Source: Calidifontibacillus erzurumensis
GTDB lineage: Bacteria; Bacillota; Bacilli; Bacillales; Bacillaceae_J
DNA length: 64,000 nucleotides
Direction of reading: 5' to 3'
Assembly (NCBI RefSeq): GCF_013303125.1
Contig: NZ_JABTTE010000004.1
Location: forward strand, 62,001-126,000
The notes beneath the pieces were generated by a model, which saw only the letters and a list, made by a program, of their open reading frames with translations, ran no database searches and was not told the origin of the DNA. This document shows, piece by piece, positions 9,940-18,781 of this stretch (positions within the stretch are counted from its first letter, which is position 1; each line of letters opens with the position of its first letter). A program made the position numbers and the translations under genes.

Positions 9940-11479
9940 TATATGTTACCCCCATCGCTTCTTCTACCATCTCACCATTTAATGACCAAGTTTTTGCTTC
10001 CGTAATTTTCACTTTTACAATTTTGCCGATTGCAGATTTTGGACCTTTAAAGTTTACAAGCTTGTTCTTTCTTGTGTAGCCTGCTAAAATATCTGGATTG
10101 TTTTTGCTCTCTCCTTCTACGAGTACTTCAACAATTTGATCTTGATACTGCTTATTTTTTTTGGCGGAAATTTCGTTTACTAATGCATTTAAGCGTTGCA
10201 AGCGCTCTTTTTTAACTTCCATTGGAACATTATCAACCATTTGGGCTGCAGGTGTTCCTTCTCGTGGAGAGTAGATAAATGTAAATGCACCATCATATTC
10301 GACTTCGCGATATAAAGAAAGCGTTTCTTCAAATTGTTCTTCTGTTTCATTTGGGAAACCAACGATAATATCAGTTGTTAAGGAAACATCCGGAATTGCT
10401 TCTTTTATTTTACGTACAAGTTCTAAATATTGTTCTCGGGTATATTTTCGAGACATGATTTTCAATACTTCTGTACTACCTGATTGCACAGGCAAATGGA
10501 TATGATTCATTAAGTTGCCGCCTTTTGCAAGCACCTCGATTAAACGATCATCAAAATCGCGTGGATGGCTTGTCGTAAAGCGAATACGCGGAATATCGAT
10601 TTTTCGGATTTCATCCATCAAATCGCCTAATCCATACTTGATATCAGTAAAATCTTTTCCATATGCATTTACGTTTTGACCAAGAAGTGTGATTTCTTTA
10701 TAACCTTGGCGTGCCAACTCTCGTACCTCAGCAATAATATCTTCTGGGCGACGGCTTCTCTCTTTTCCTCTCGTATACGGAACGATACAATAGGTACAGA
10801 ATTTATCGCATCCGTACATAATATTAACCCATGCTTTAATTTTTCCATTTCTAACTTTTGGCAGATTTTCGATAACATCCCCTTCTTTTGACCATACTTC
10901 AACGACACGTTCTTTACCAAACATGGCTTCCCGAAGAAGTTGCGGTAAACGGTGAATGTTATGCGTACCAAAAATGAGGTCAACTTGCTGATGTTTTTGT
11001 AATAGTCGGTTTACAACACCTTCTTCTTGTGACATACATCCGCAAACGCCCAAAATTAGATCTGGCTTTTCAAGCTTTAATCGTTTTAAATGACCTACTT
11101 CACCAAAAACTTTATTTTCAGCATTTTCACGAATCGCACATGTATTTAATAATATAATATCTGCTTCTTCTGGCGAATTTGTACTTTCAAATTCAAGCTC
11201 AGTTAAAATTCCTGCCATTACTTCCGTATCATGTTCATTCATTTGGCATCCGTATGTGCGAATATAAAATTTCTTGTCTTTACCAATCCCCACCATATCT
11301 TCCGGTATATCATAACCGCGGTGCACTTTAACCTCTGATTTGCCGCGCTTTTTTGCTTCCTTCATGGAAGGTGGGATATAAACTGTTTCAAAATATTTTG
11401 CATAATCCTTTTCGGATTTTCTGTCCGAAGGATTAACCGCATTTACTTGTTGACTTTGCAATCTTTGTTGTTCGTTCAT
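9932..11479 (-). CDS. miaB: tRNA-2-methylthio-N6-dimethylallyladenosine synthase MiaB
   Basis: MiaB is a radical-SAM methylthiotransferase that completes the A37 modification begun by MiaA. The 515-residue protein has the N-terminal auxiliary cluster cysteines C78 (YGCQMN), C114 (NTCAIRE) and C148 (GVCGCMS), the radical-SAM triad C224, C228, C231 in [10 protein letters not shown], and a C-terminal TRAM domain. The ATG at 11479 follows AAGGAG. The longer frame would begin inside that ribosome site and is rejected. First gene of a two-gene operon with ymcA, with a good promoter at 11548-11576. Confidence 0.96.
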   Translation of the reverse strand: MNEQQRLQSQQVNAVNPSDRKSEKDYAKYFETVYIPPSMKEAKKRGKSEVKVHRGYDIPEDMVGIGKDKKFYIRTYGCQMNEHDTEVMAGILTELEFESTNSPEEADIILLNTCAIRENAENKVFGEVGHLKRLKLEKPDLILGVCGCMSQEEGVVNRLLQKHQQVDLIFGTHNIHRLPQLLREAMFGKERVVEVWSKEGDVIENLPKVRNGKIKAWVNIMYGCDKFCTYCIVPYTRGKERSRRPEDIIAEVRELARQGYKEITLLGQNVNAYGKDFTDIKYGLGDLMDEIRKIDIPRIRFTTSHPRDFDDRLIEVLAKGGNLMNHIHLPVQSGSTEVLKIMSRKYTREQYLELVRKIKEAIPDVSLTTDIIVGFPNETEEQFEETLSLYREVEYDGAFTFIYSPREGTPAAQMVDNVPMEVKKERLQRLNALVNEISAKKNKQYQDQIVEVLVEGESKNNPDILAGYTRKNKLVNFKGPKSAIGKIVKVKITEAKTWSLNGEMVEEAMGVTYNG

Positions 11480-11547
11480 GTGTATCTCCTTCCTCAAAAG
11501 TTAAAATTTTCATCATCATTAATGAATAAGGAACATAACAATTACAT

Positions 11548-11576
11548 AGTATATATCTTTACTGAAGTTTTCACAA
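11548..11576 (-). promoter_or_regulatory. Sigma-A promoter of miaB-ymcA
   Basis: Minus strand: TTGTGA, 17 bases, TATACT. It lies between the korB terminator and miaB. Confidence 0.7.
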
Positions 11577-11607
11577 TAGCGGGTTCTATTTTAAAATTTG
11601 GGAGCGC

Positions 11608-11635
11608 AAAAAAGCTGGCCGATTGGCCAGCCTTT
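11608..11635 (-). terminator. Terminator of korA-korB
   Basis: Minus strand: perfect stem GCTGGCC/GGCCAGC with AATC loop followed by six T, about 30 bases after the korB stop. Confidence 0.92.
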
Positions 11636-11662
11636 GATTCTTTGAAAAATGTTTAATTCAAA

Positions 11663-12529
11663 TTACATAAACTCTTTTACCAATTCATTGAACTTCTCTT
11701 CAGAAATTTTTAAATCTGCATAAACTAATGGTTTTTCACTATATCCATGAACAAGCTCTTGGTAAGATTTTTGTTCTTTGTTTTGATAAATTAAACCTGT
11801 AACGAGTCCATGGTTTTCCATCAATACTTGCATCGCCATGTTACGGTTCGATGGATCATAGCCTTCAATATCATCCAATTTCTTAAGATTTTCTTTAAAC
11901 CAATCATAAGTGTTCACTTTATTATAGGTTACACATGGACTAAAGACATTGATTAAAGAAAATCCTTTATGTTTAATACCAGCTTCAATTAATGAAGTAA
12001 GCTCTTTTAAGTCGCTAGAAAAGCTTTGTGCCACGAATGTTGCACCTGCAGTTAAAGCCATTTCCATCGCATGGATTGAATGCTCGATGGAACCTTTTGG
12101 TGTACTCTTTGTTTTAAAGCCAAAATCACTGCGTGGTGATGTTTGTCCTTTTGTTAATCCGTAAATATGGTTATCCATTACGATATATGTGATATCTATA
12201 TTACGACGAATTGCGTGAATTGTATGCCCCATACCGATGGCAAAGCCGTCGCCGTCACCGCCGGCAGCAATGACTGTTAAATCTTTATTTGCCATTTTAA
12301 CCCCTTGGGCAATCGGTAAAGCACGACCATGAATACCATGTACACCGTAAGAGTTAATATATCCGGAAATCCGTCCAGAACAACCAATCCCTGAAACAAC
12401 TACTAATTCATGTGGCTCGATGCCGATATTTGCAACCGCGCGTTGGATAGCTGCTTGCACAGAGAAATCACCGCAGCCTGGACACCAGTTAGGTTTCACG
12501 CTATTTCGAAAATCTTTAAATGTTGCCAT
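11663..12529 (-). CDS. korB: 2-oxoacid:ferredoxin oxidoreductase, beta subunit
   Basis: This is the thiamine-diphosphate subunit of an enzyme that oxidatively decarboxylates a 2-oxoacid to the acyl-CoA while reducing ferredoxin. The 288-residue protein has the NWCPGCGDF cysteine motif near residue 15, the TPP/Mg motif GDGDGFAIG and NHIYGLTKGQ. The start ATG at 12529 follows AAGGAG, which lies inside the end of korA, with one base between the korA stop and this ATG, so translation is coupled. Substrate (2-oxoglutarate or another 2-oxoacid) cannot be settled from sequence; KorAB-type is the usual assignment. Confidence 0.9.
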   Translation of the reverse strand: MATFKDFRNSVKPNWCPGCGDFSVQAAIQRAVANIGIEPHELVVVSGIGCSGRISGYINSYGVHGIHGRALPIAQGVKMANKDLTVIAAGGDGDGFAIGMGHTIHAIRRNIDITYIVMDNHIYGLTKGQTSPRSDFGFKTKSTPKGSIEHSIHAMEMALTAGATFVAQSFSSDLKELTSLIEAGIKHKGFSLINVFSPCVTYNKVNTYDWFKENLKKLDDIEGYDPSNRNMAMQVLMENHGLVTGLIYQNKEQKSYQELVHGYSEKPLVYADLKISEEKFNELVKEFM

Positions 12530-12530
12530 T

Positions 12531-14270
12531 TTATAACAACTCCTTAATTCTGTTGTAAATTTCACTTGGTAGGAACGGATTTCCGTCGTATTTAAGAACG
12601 CTCTCCACTTTATCGTGATTTCCTACATTTAATTTAAGGATTTGCGCTAACTGACCAGTACCGTTATGTTCAACAACGACCACTTTCTTTGCTGAATCCA
12701 CTAAAGGCTTAATTTCATCAACTGGGAATGGATGAATCAAGCGGATTTGTGCATGGTTCACTTTTACTCCATCATTTTCAAGGCGTGCCATTGCTTCTTC
12801 AATTCCACCGCGAGTAGAGTTGAATCCAATGACAAGTACATCAGCTTCATCATGTTTAACATTTTTATATACAGCATTGTCAAGCTTAATGTTATTTAAC
12901 TTGCGTAGACGCTTGTCCATTTGAATTTGACGGTTTTTCGCTGCTTCAGATGGACGACCGATCTCGTTATGCTCTACACCTGTCATATGGTGAAGACCAT
13001 TTTTCATACCTGGTACGACACGTGGAGAAATACCATCCTCTGTTACAATATAACGTTTATAGTTTCCATCAGTTCCATCAGCAACTAATTCTGCATTTAA
13101 ATCAAATTTGCCTCTGCGAATTTGAATTCTAGAATAATCTAAAGGTTCAACTGTTTGCTTACCTAAAGAAAGTTGCAAATCAGTTAATAATATAACTGGG
13201 CATTGATATTCTTCCGCAAGATTTAAAGCTTCAATTGCATCATAAAATGCTTCCTCAACCGTGCTTGGTGCAAGAACGATTTTTGGAATTTCACCATGTG
13301 TACCATAAATCATTTGCATTAAATCAGATTGTTCAACTTTTGTTGGCAAACCTGTACTTGGGCCACCGCGTTGAGTATCAACTACTACAAGTGGAGTTTC
13401 TGTCATACCTGCAAGACCAATTGCTTCCATCATTAAAGAAAGCCCTGGACCAGCAGACGCAGTAATTGCCCGTACACCACCATAGTTAGCGCCAATTGCC
13501 ATCGTACAAGCAGCTATTTCATCTTCAGTTTGAATAACTGTTCCACCAAATTCTGGAAGTTTCTTAATTAAATATTCCATGATTTCAGATGCTGGCGTAA
13601 TCGGATACGCTGACATAAAACGGCAGCCACCAGCAACAAAACCTAAGGCAATCGCATCGTTACCGATCATAAACATGCGCTTCTTACCATCAGCTTTTGC
13701 TAGCTTCATTGTTGAAAGTGAGCCGCCAGCTTGGGTTTTAATATATTCATAGCCTTTTTGGATGGCTTCCATATTTTTTTCAACAACTTGTTGACCTTTA
13801 CGTCCAAAAATTTCTTCAACTACTTCTCTAAATGCTTCAACATCTAATTCTAAAATTGCACATGATGCACCGACAGCCACCATGTTTTTCATTAATGAAG
13901 TGCCTAATTCAGTTGCAATTTCTGTAAATGGTACTGAATAAAATGCAACTTTGGCATTTTCAGGAATCGTTGGATTGAATTTCGAATCAGCGATGACTAC
14001 GCCGCCTTCACGCAATTCATGAAAATTGACATCAATGGTTTCTTGGTCAAAAGCAACTAATATATCAAGATCATCAGAAATTGATAGAACTTGACTCGTG
14101 CTTACACGAATTTTATTATTTGTGTGACCGCCTTTGATACGGGAGGAAAAATGGCGATAACCATATAAATAGTAACCTAAACGATTCAGAGTAATTGCAA
14201 AAATCTCCCCTGTACTCTCAATTCCTTCCCCTTGTTGTCCTCCAACTTTCCATGAAAGTTGATTGATCAT
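12531..14270 (-). CDS. korA: 2-oxoacid:ferredoxin oxidoreductase, fused gamma-alpha subunit
   Basis: The 579-residue protein is a gamma-alpha fusion. The gamma domain (about residues 1-175) begins WKVGGQQGEGIESTG and contains the R-H-F-S-S-R-I-K-G-G-H stretch. The alpha (pyrimidine-binding) domain starts near FMIGNDAIALGF at about 200 and contains YPITPASEIMEYL and TASAGPGLSLM. It pairs with KorB. In B. subtilis this interval holds tdh-kbl, so the oxidoreductase pair plus dipeptidase is an alternative content of the same locus, shared by many Bacillaceae. A cre-like box lies 130 bases upstream. Confidence 0.9.
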   Translation of the reverse strand: MINQLSWKVGGQQGEGIESTGEIFAITLNRLGYYLYGYRHFSSRIKGGHTNNKIRVSTSQVLSISDDLDILVAFDQETIDVNFHELREGGVVIADSKFNPTIPENAKVAFYSVPFTEIATELGTSLMKNMVAVGASCAILELDVEAFREVVEEIFGRKGQQVVEKNMEAIQKGYEYIKTQAGGSLSTMKLAKADGKKRMFMIGNDAIALGFVAGGCRFMSAYPITPASEIMEYLIKKLPEFGGTVIQTEDEIAACTMAIGANYGGVRAITASAGPGLSLMMEAIGLAGMTETPLVVVDTQRGGPSTGLPTKVEQSDLMQMIYGTHGEIPKIVLAPSTVEEAFYDAIEALNLAEEYQCPVILLTDLQLSLGKQTVEPLDYSRIQIRRGKFDLNAELVADGTDGNYKRYIVTEDGISPRVVPGMKNGLHHMTGVEHNEIGRPSEAAKNRQIQMDKRLRKLNNIKLDNAVYKNVKHDEADVLVIGFNSTRGGIEEAMARLENDGVKVNHAQIRLIHPFPVDEIKPLVDSAKKVVVVEHNGTGQLAQILKLNVGNHDKVESVLKYDGNPFLPSEIYNRIKELL

Positions 14271-14401
14271 TTTTTACACCCCTTTTGAATGTACATTGTT
14301 CAAATGTTTCAACGTATTAAAAGTGTAGCACGATTCCATAAAATACCTCAGTCTTTAGACCTACTTGCCGATTATGTAAGCAATTTTAGGTATGGAAGGG
14401 T

Positions 14402-14415
14402 ACTAAACGCTTTCA
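14402..14415 (-). promoter_or_regulatory. cre-like site upstream of korA
   Basis: TGAAAGCGTTTAGT matches the CcpA cre consensus TGWAANCGNTNWCA at every position except the last two. It lies about 130 bases before the korA ATG. I could not place a convincing promoter: TGCTACACT nearer the gene is an extended -10 candidate without a good -35. Confidence 0.35.
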
Positions 14416-14433
14416 ATTCTAGACTTATAAAAC

Positions 14434-14496
14434 AAAAAAATCAACCCCTATCATCGCATTTTTGACAATTTTGTGGATACAATTTTTATTGGGGTT
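14434..14496 (-). terminator. Probable terminator of the dipeptidase gene
   Basis: Minus strand: AACCCC overlapping the stop codon and GGGGTT, 42 bases apart, followed by GATTTTTTT. The stem is short and the loop long, so efficiency is uncertain. Confidence 0.45.
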
Positions 14497-15424
14497 ATTT
14501 TGGAAAGTTATCTACAAAATTTTGATAGCAAATTCTAGAAATTAAGTCCGCTGAGTAATGTTTTTCTAATTCATTTAAAAGATTTTCATATCCTCGGAAA
14601 TTTTCCAAACCGATGACCGTATCATCAATCCCATCAAAGTCCGAACCGAAACCAATATTTCGATCGCCGCCTAATGAACAAATATGCTCAATATGATTTA
14701 AAATATCCTTAATGCTTGCTTCATGATAATTTTCTCGTAAGAAATAAGGGACAAATGTAATGCCGATGACACCATTTTTTTTGATGATCGCTTTAATTTG
14801 GTCATCTTTCAAATTGCGGGGATGGGAAAAAACTGAGAAAGCATTTGAATGAGAGGCAATCGGATATTTCGCAATTTCAATTGTGTCCCAAAATGATTTT
14901 TCACCTAAATGAGAGACATCTGTCCAAATTTTAAATTGGTTATTTAACTCAATAACTTTTTTTCCAAAATTTGAAATTCCCGCATTTCTTTTTTCACGTA
15001 CACCATCTGCTACAGCATTTGCATAATTCCATGTTAGGCCGACCGAACGAACACCAAGCCGATACAAGGTTTTCAATTTAATTAGATCATAATCGATTGC
15101 ATCGCAGCCTTCTAACGTTAACATCGCTCCAATTTCATGATCTTTTAAATTCAAAATATCATTTTTTTCAAGAATCATTTTCATATTTGAATTTTCATTC
15201 AGCACTCTTTCATAAAAAATATCAACCATTTCTAATGCTACCATAAATTTGTCATATATTCTTACACTTTCTGGGATAAAAATTGCAAAGCACTGCACTT
15301 TCCCTCCAGATGCTAGCAAATGATCCAAGTTAACATGGAGCATATTACTATCTTTAAACGATATTTTATCGTTGAACCACATTTTATAAAGAACATCACA
15401 ATGGGCATCAAAAATTTTCCGCAA
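14495..15424 (-). CDS. Membrane dipeptidase-type metallopeptidase (peptidase M19)
   Basis: M19 dipeptidases hydrolyse dipeptides, often including those with a D-residue, using two zinc ions. The 309-residue protein has the zinc ligands of the family: H8 and D10 in FDAHCDVLY, E105 in TLEGCD, H172 in DVSHLG, H192 in SHSNAF, and the GFGSDFDG motif. It is soluble, with no signal peptide. I start it at TTG 15424 behind CAGGGGGA, which gives the MRKIFDAHCD start normal for the family. A longer frame would run back into the inverted-repeat element at 15451-15532 and adds 27 unrelated residues. Possible peptidoglycan or spore-related recycling role is inference. Confidence 0.88.
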   Translation of the reverse strand: MRKIFDAHCDVLYKMWFNDKISFKDSNMLHVNLDHLLASGGKVQCFAIFIPESVRIYDKFMVALEMVDIFYERVLNENSNMKMILEKNDILNLKDHEIGAMLTLEGCDAIDYDLIKLKTLYRLGVRSVGLTWNYANAVADGVREKRNAGISNFGKKVIELNNQFKIWTDVSHLGEKSFWDTIEIAKYPIASHSNAFSVFSHPRNLKDDQIKAIIKKNGVIGITFVPYFLRENYHEASIKDILNHIEHICSLGGDRNIGFGSDFDGIDDTVIGLENFRGYENLLNELEKHYSADLISRICYQNFVDNFPK

Positions 15425-15450
15425 GTGCCATTCCCCCTGATGCAAAATAA

Positions 15451-15532
15451 GGGGCTGTCTTAAGTGCAAGCACCCACTACTAATTACAATACGATTAGTA
15501 TTCATATCGGATACAAGACACTTAGACGCCCC
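15451..15532 (+). repeat. Inverted-repeat element A (MITE-like, decayed)
   Basis: 82 bp bounded by imperfect inverted repeats: left GGGGCTGTCTTAAGTG, right (reverse complement) GGGGCGTCTAAGTG. The left end matches the left end of the element at 21864-21955 at about 20 of 24 positions. Inside is a smaller hairpin ACTAAT/ATTAGT. It codes for nothing. It separates spoVS from the dipeptidase gene. No target duplication is obvious. Orientation is arbitrary. Confidence 0.55.
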
Positions 15533-15567
15533 AACATGTCAACAATATAAATTTTTCATAGCCTTCA

Positions 15568-15828
15568 TTAACGCGGTTCGACGATTAATTTTATTGCCGT
15601 TCTTTCTTCGCCGTCAATCACAATATCAGTAAAAGCAGGAATGCAGATTAAATCAAGTCCACTCGGTGCAACAAATCCTCGTGCGATCGCAACTGCCTTT
15701 ACGGCTTGATTTAGAGCACCTGCACCGATTGCTTGAATTTCAGCAGCGCCACGCTCGCGTAATACTCCCGCAAGTGCCCCAGCTACAGAATTAGGATTAG
15801 ATTTTGCTGAAACTTTTAATATTTCCAT
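15568..15828 (-). CDS. spoVS: Stage V sporulation protein S
   Basis: SpoVS is an 86-residue protein of the Alba-like/SpoVS fold that affects septation and coat assembly during sporulation. The sequence MEILKVSAKSNPNSVAGA... is nearly identical to the B. subtilis protein as I recall it, and the length of 86 is exact. The ATG at 15828 follows GAGGAGG. The open frame upstream is untranslated leader carrying a sigma-H promoter. It lies 117 bp after ymdB and has its own promoter. No terminator is seen after it, so transcription may continue through element A into the dipeptidase gene. Confidence 0.97.
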   Translation of the reverse strand: MEILKVSAKSNPNSVAGALAGVLRERGAAEIQAIGAGALNQAVKAVAIARGFVAPSGLDLICIPAFTDIVIDGEERTAIKLIVEPR

Positions 15829-15880
15829 TCCTAGTTCCTCCTCGTATGATAAGTAAATCTGAAAACATTTCTCTTCTACT

Positions 15881-15909
15881 ATATTCACGAAATTACCATT
15901 TATTCCTGC
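15881..15909 (-). promoter_or_regulatory. Sigma-H promoter of spoVS
   Basis: Minus strand: GCAGGAATA is a full match to RNAGGAWWW, then 11 bases, then CGTGAATAT, 8 of 9 to RNNGAATWW. B. subtilis spoVS is sigma-H dependent. Start would be about 45 bases before the ATG. Confidence 0.75.
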
Positions 15910-15944
15910 TTTCGTTAGCTGTTTTTTCAAAAAAGTTTTAAAAT

Positions 15945-16739
15945 TCACTCAAAAAATGGATGATCTTCATTTATTAAAATTCGCTCAATTTTTAGAGACC
16001 GCCCAGTTTTTGGATCAACATCAATGACAACACCACATAATTGCACGCGGCCGCTTGTTACTTCAAAGCGGACAGGAAGATTTGTTAAAAACCTCTTTAA
16101 AACAGCATCTTTTTCAATCCCAAGAATGCCGTCATATGGACCTGTCATCCCTGCATCAGTAATGTAAGCTGTCCCATTAGGAAGAATGCGGTCATCCGCT
16201 GTCTGCACATGGGTATGTGTACCGACAACTGCGGAAACTCTTCCATCGAGATACCAGCCCATTGCTTGTTTTTCACTTGTTGCTTCTGCATGAAAGTCAA
16301 CAAAAATGATATTTGTTCTTTTTTGTATTTCATTGATTAATAAATCAGCTTTTTTAAATGGACAATCAATTGGTGGAAGAAATGTACGGCCTTGCAAGTT
16401 AATAATGCCTACTTCAATTCCATTTATATTTAATATAATATACCCTTGGCCTGGTGTTTCTTCAGGAAAATTGGCTGGTCTCACAAGATATTTAGCATCA
16501 TCGATAAATTCAAAGATTTCTTTATTATCCCATGTATGATTGCCAAGTGTAATCGCATTCGCACCAGCTTCTAATAAAGATCGGTAAATTTTTGCTGTAA
16601 TCCCTTTTCCAGCTGCAGCGTTTTCGCCATTAACGATTGTAATATGTGTTCTATATTTCGCCTGTAATTTAGGTAAATAAGTTTTCACCATTTCTCTTCC
16701 TGGTGAACCTACAACGTCGCCGATAAATAAAATTCTCAT
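15945..16739 (-). CDS. ymdB: 2',3'-cyclic-nucleotide phosphodiesterase YmdB
   Basis: YmdB is a metallophosphoesterase that controls biofilm versus motility fate and intercellular nanotubes in B. subtilis. The 264-residue protein shows the full metal site: D8 (FIGDVVG), E39-N40 (NGENAAAGKG), N67-H68 (LGNHTWDN), H150 (DFHAE), H175 and H177 (GTHTHVQT). The ATG at 16739 follows AGGAG. It has its own promoter (16779-16807), separate from rny, whose terminator is at 16934-16966. Confidence 0.94.
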   Translation of the reverse strand: MRILFIGDVVGSPGREMVKTYLPKLQAKYRTHITIVNGENAAAGKGITAKIYRSLLEAGANAITLGNHTWDNKEIFEFIDDAKYLVRPANFPEETPGQGYIILNINGIEVGIINLQGRTFLPPIDCPFKKADLLINEIQKRTNIIFVDFHAEATSEKQAMGWYLDGRVSAVVGTHTHVQTADDRILPNGTAYITDAGMTGPYDGILGIEKDAVLKRFLTNLPVRFEVTSGRVQLCGVVIDVDPKTGRSLKIERILINEDHPFFE

Positions 16740-16778
16740 TTAGAAACTCCTATCTTCATACAATTTTGTAGTAATTTC

Positions 16779-16807
16779 AGTTTTACATACAGTTCTATTA
16801 ATGTCAA
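16779..16807 (-). promoter_or_regulatory. Sigma-A promoter of ymdB
   Basis: Minus strand: perfect TTGACA, 17 bases, AAAACT with an upstream TG (extended -10). The weak hexamer is offset by the TG motif and ideal -35. Confidence 0.55.
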
Positions 16808-16933
16808 AATGGAAAATTACATGTGCTGAAAAATTGTAGAAAAAGCCTTTCTTGCAATAGAAGGCAGAAAAGCGAATTTTGTTAAACTTTTAGGGAAAAA
16901 AACGGGATCTGTAACATTTTAATTTTTAATCTT

Positions 16934-16966
16934 TAAAAAAAGAAGTGGTGAAAACTCACCACTTCT
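16934..16966 (-). terminator. Terminator of rny, probably bidirectional
   Basis: Stem AGAAGTGGTGA/TCACCACTTCT (11 bp) with runs of seven A and seven T on either side, 5-10 bases after the rny stop. Confidence 0.93.
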
Positions 16967-16970
16967 TTTT

Positions 16971-18530
16971 TTATTTTGCATACTCAACCGCGCGTGTTTC
17001 GCGGATTACAGTCACTTTTATATGGCCTGGATAATCTAATTCATTTTCAATTCTCTTGCGGATATCTCTTGCAAGCTTATGAGCTTCTAAATCATCCACA
17101 GCATCTGGTTTAACCATAATTCGTATTTCACGACCAGCTTGTATTGCATAGGATTTTTCTACACCTTCATAGGATTCGGAAATTTCCTCAAGTTTTTCCA
17201 ATCTTCGAATATAGTTCTCTAATGTTTCACTTCTTGAACCAGGTCTTGCAGCAGATAAAGCATCAGCTGCTGCAACAAGAACGGCAATAATTGACGTTGC
17301 TTCCGTGTCCCCATGGTGAGAAGCAATACTGTTGATAACAACTGGATGTTCTTTATATTTCGTCGCAAGCTCAACCCCAATTTCAACATGACTGCCTTCA
17401 ACTTCATGGTCAATCGCTTTTCCGATATCATGAAGGAGACCTGCTCTTTTAGCAAGGGTAATATCCTCACCTAATTCTGCAGCCATTAATCCAGTTAAAT
17501 GGGCAACTTCAATGGAGTGCTTAAGTACGTTTTGCCCGTAACTTGTCCGATATTTTAATCGGCCCAAAATTTTAATTAAGTCTGGATGTAAACCATGAAC
17601 GCCAACTTCAAATGTTGCTTGTTCTCCAACTTCACGTATATGTTCATCCACTTCTCTTCTAGATTTATCGACCATTTCTTCAATTCTGGCCGGATGAATA
17701 CGACCATCTTGAACAAGCTTTTCCAGAGCAAGTCTTGCTGTCTCACGACGGATTGGATCAAAGCCAGATAAAATTACAGCTTCAGGAGTGTCATCTATAA
17801 TCAGATCTATTCCCGTTAACGTTTCAATCGTTCGTATATTCCGGCCTTCACGACCGATAATTCGCCCTTTCATTTCATCGTTAGGCAAATTAACGACAGA
17901 AACGGTTGTCTCGGCAACATGATCTGCAGCACATCTTTGGATGGCAAGTGAAATAATTTCCTTTGCTCTTTTGTCTGACTCTTCCTTAATGCGGTTTTCA
18001 TTTTCTTTAATCATGACTGCAGCTTCATATGCAAGTTCTTTTTCAAGATTTTCCATGATAATCTGTCTTGCTTCTTCTCTGGATAATCCTGAAATTCGTT
18101 CAAGTTCCGCTTGTTGCTGACGAACCATTTCATCCATTTTGCTTTCCAACTCTTCAATATGCTGTTGTCTTTTAGCAAGAGATTCTTCTTTCTTTTCAAG
18201 CGTTGCTTCCCGTTTATCCAAACTTTCACTTTTACGATCAAGAATCTCTTCCTTTTGCATTAAACGATTTTCTTGTTTCTGCAACTCGCTCCTTCGTTCA
18301 CGGATTTCACGCTCCGCTTCAGTACGAATTCTATGATTTTCATCCTTTGCTTCAAGAAGCGCTTCCTTCTTGGATGCTTCAGCTTCACGTTTGGCATCTT
18401 CGATAATTTGTTGCGCTGCATGTTCCGCACTGGAAATTTTAGCTTCTGCAATGGATTTTCTTATATAATAACCAACAACTGCACTGACAAGCATGGCAAG
18501 CAAAACGGAGATGATTTTTATTAGGTCCAT
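16971..18530 (-). CDS. rny: Ribonuclease Y
   Basis: RNase Y is the main membrane-bound endoribonuclease that starts mRNA decay in Bacillus. The 519-residue protein has one N-terminal membrane helix (residues 3-22), a long charged coiled coil (about 30-195), a KH domain ([10 protein letters not shown] near 222-231) and an HD domain with H367-D368 (LLHDIGKA). I start at the second of two adjacent ATGs (18530), which sits 7 bases after AGGAGG; the first (18533) is only 4 bases away. B. subtilis length is 520. A sigma-A promoter and a terminator make it a single-gene unit. Confidence 0.96.
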   Translation of the reverse strand: MDLIKIISVLLAMLVSAVVGYYIRKSIAEAKISSAEHAAQQIIEDAKREAEASKKEALLEAKDENHRIRTEAEREIRERRSELQKQENRLMQKEEILDRKSESLDKREATLEKKEESLAKRQQHIEELESKMDEMVRQQQAELERISGLSREEARQIIMENLEKELAYEAAVMIKENENRIKEESDKRAKEIISLAIQRCAADHVAETTVSVVNLPNDEMKGRIIGREGRNIRTIETLTGIDLIIDDTPEAVILSGFDPIRRETARLALEKLVQDGRIHPARIEEMVDKSRREVDEHIREVGEQATFEVGVHGLHPDLIKILGRLKYRTSYGQNVLKHSIEVAHLTGLMAAELGEDITLAKRAGLLHDIGKAIDHEVEGSHVEIGVELATKYKEHPVVINSIASHHGDTEATSIIAVLVAAADALSAARPGSRSETLENYIRRLEKLEEISESYEGVEKSYAIQAGREIRIMVKPDAVDDLEAHKLARDIRKRIENELDYPGHIKVTVIRETRAVEYAK

Positions 18531-18687
18531 CATTTCACCTCCTCTTGCTATTGACTTGTACATCTTGATTGTATAAACAATCAACTTCTTGTTTTGATGG
18601 AAGGAAATTCCCACCTCAAATGTTTAACATACAGCACATGTTTTCCATAATTTTCAATATCTAAAAATAGTGAAATTATACAGTTTA

Positions 18688-18716
18688 ATTGTAAAGGTCG
18701 AAATATCCATTGTCAA
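18688..18716 (-). promoter_or_regulatory. Sigma-A promoter of rny
   Basis: Minus strand: TTGACA, 17 bases, TACAAT. A second overlapping pair (TTTCGA, 17 bases, TATAAT ending near 18674) could also work. Confidence 0.75.
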
Positions 18717-18733
18717 GTCTCTTACATTTCCGC

Positions 18734-18765
18734 AAAAAAGAAGCGTCCGAACTCCGAACGCTTCA
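18734..18765 (-). terminator. Terminator of recA
   Basis: Minus strand: stem GAAGCGT/ACGCTTC followed by TTTTTT, 17 bases after the recA stop. Confidence 0.9.
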
Positions 18766-18781
18766 TTCTATAAAACTTTTA

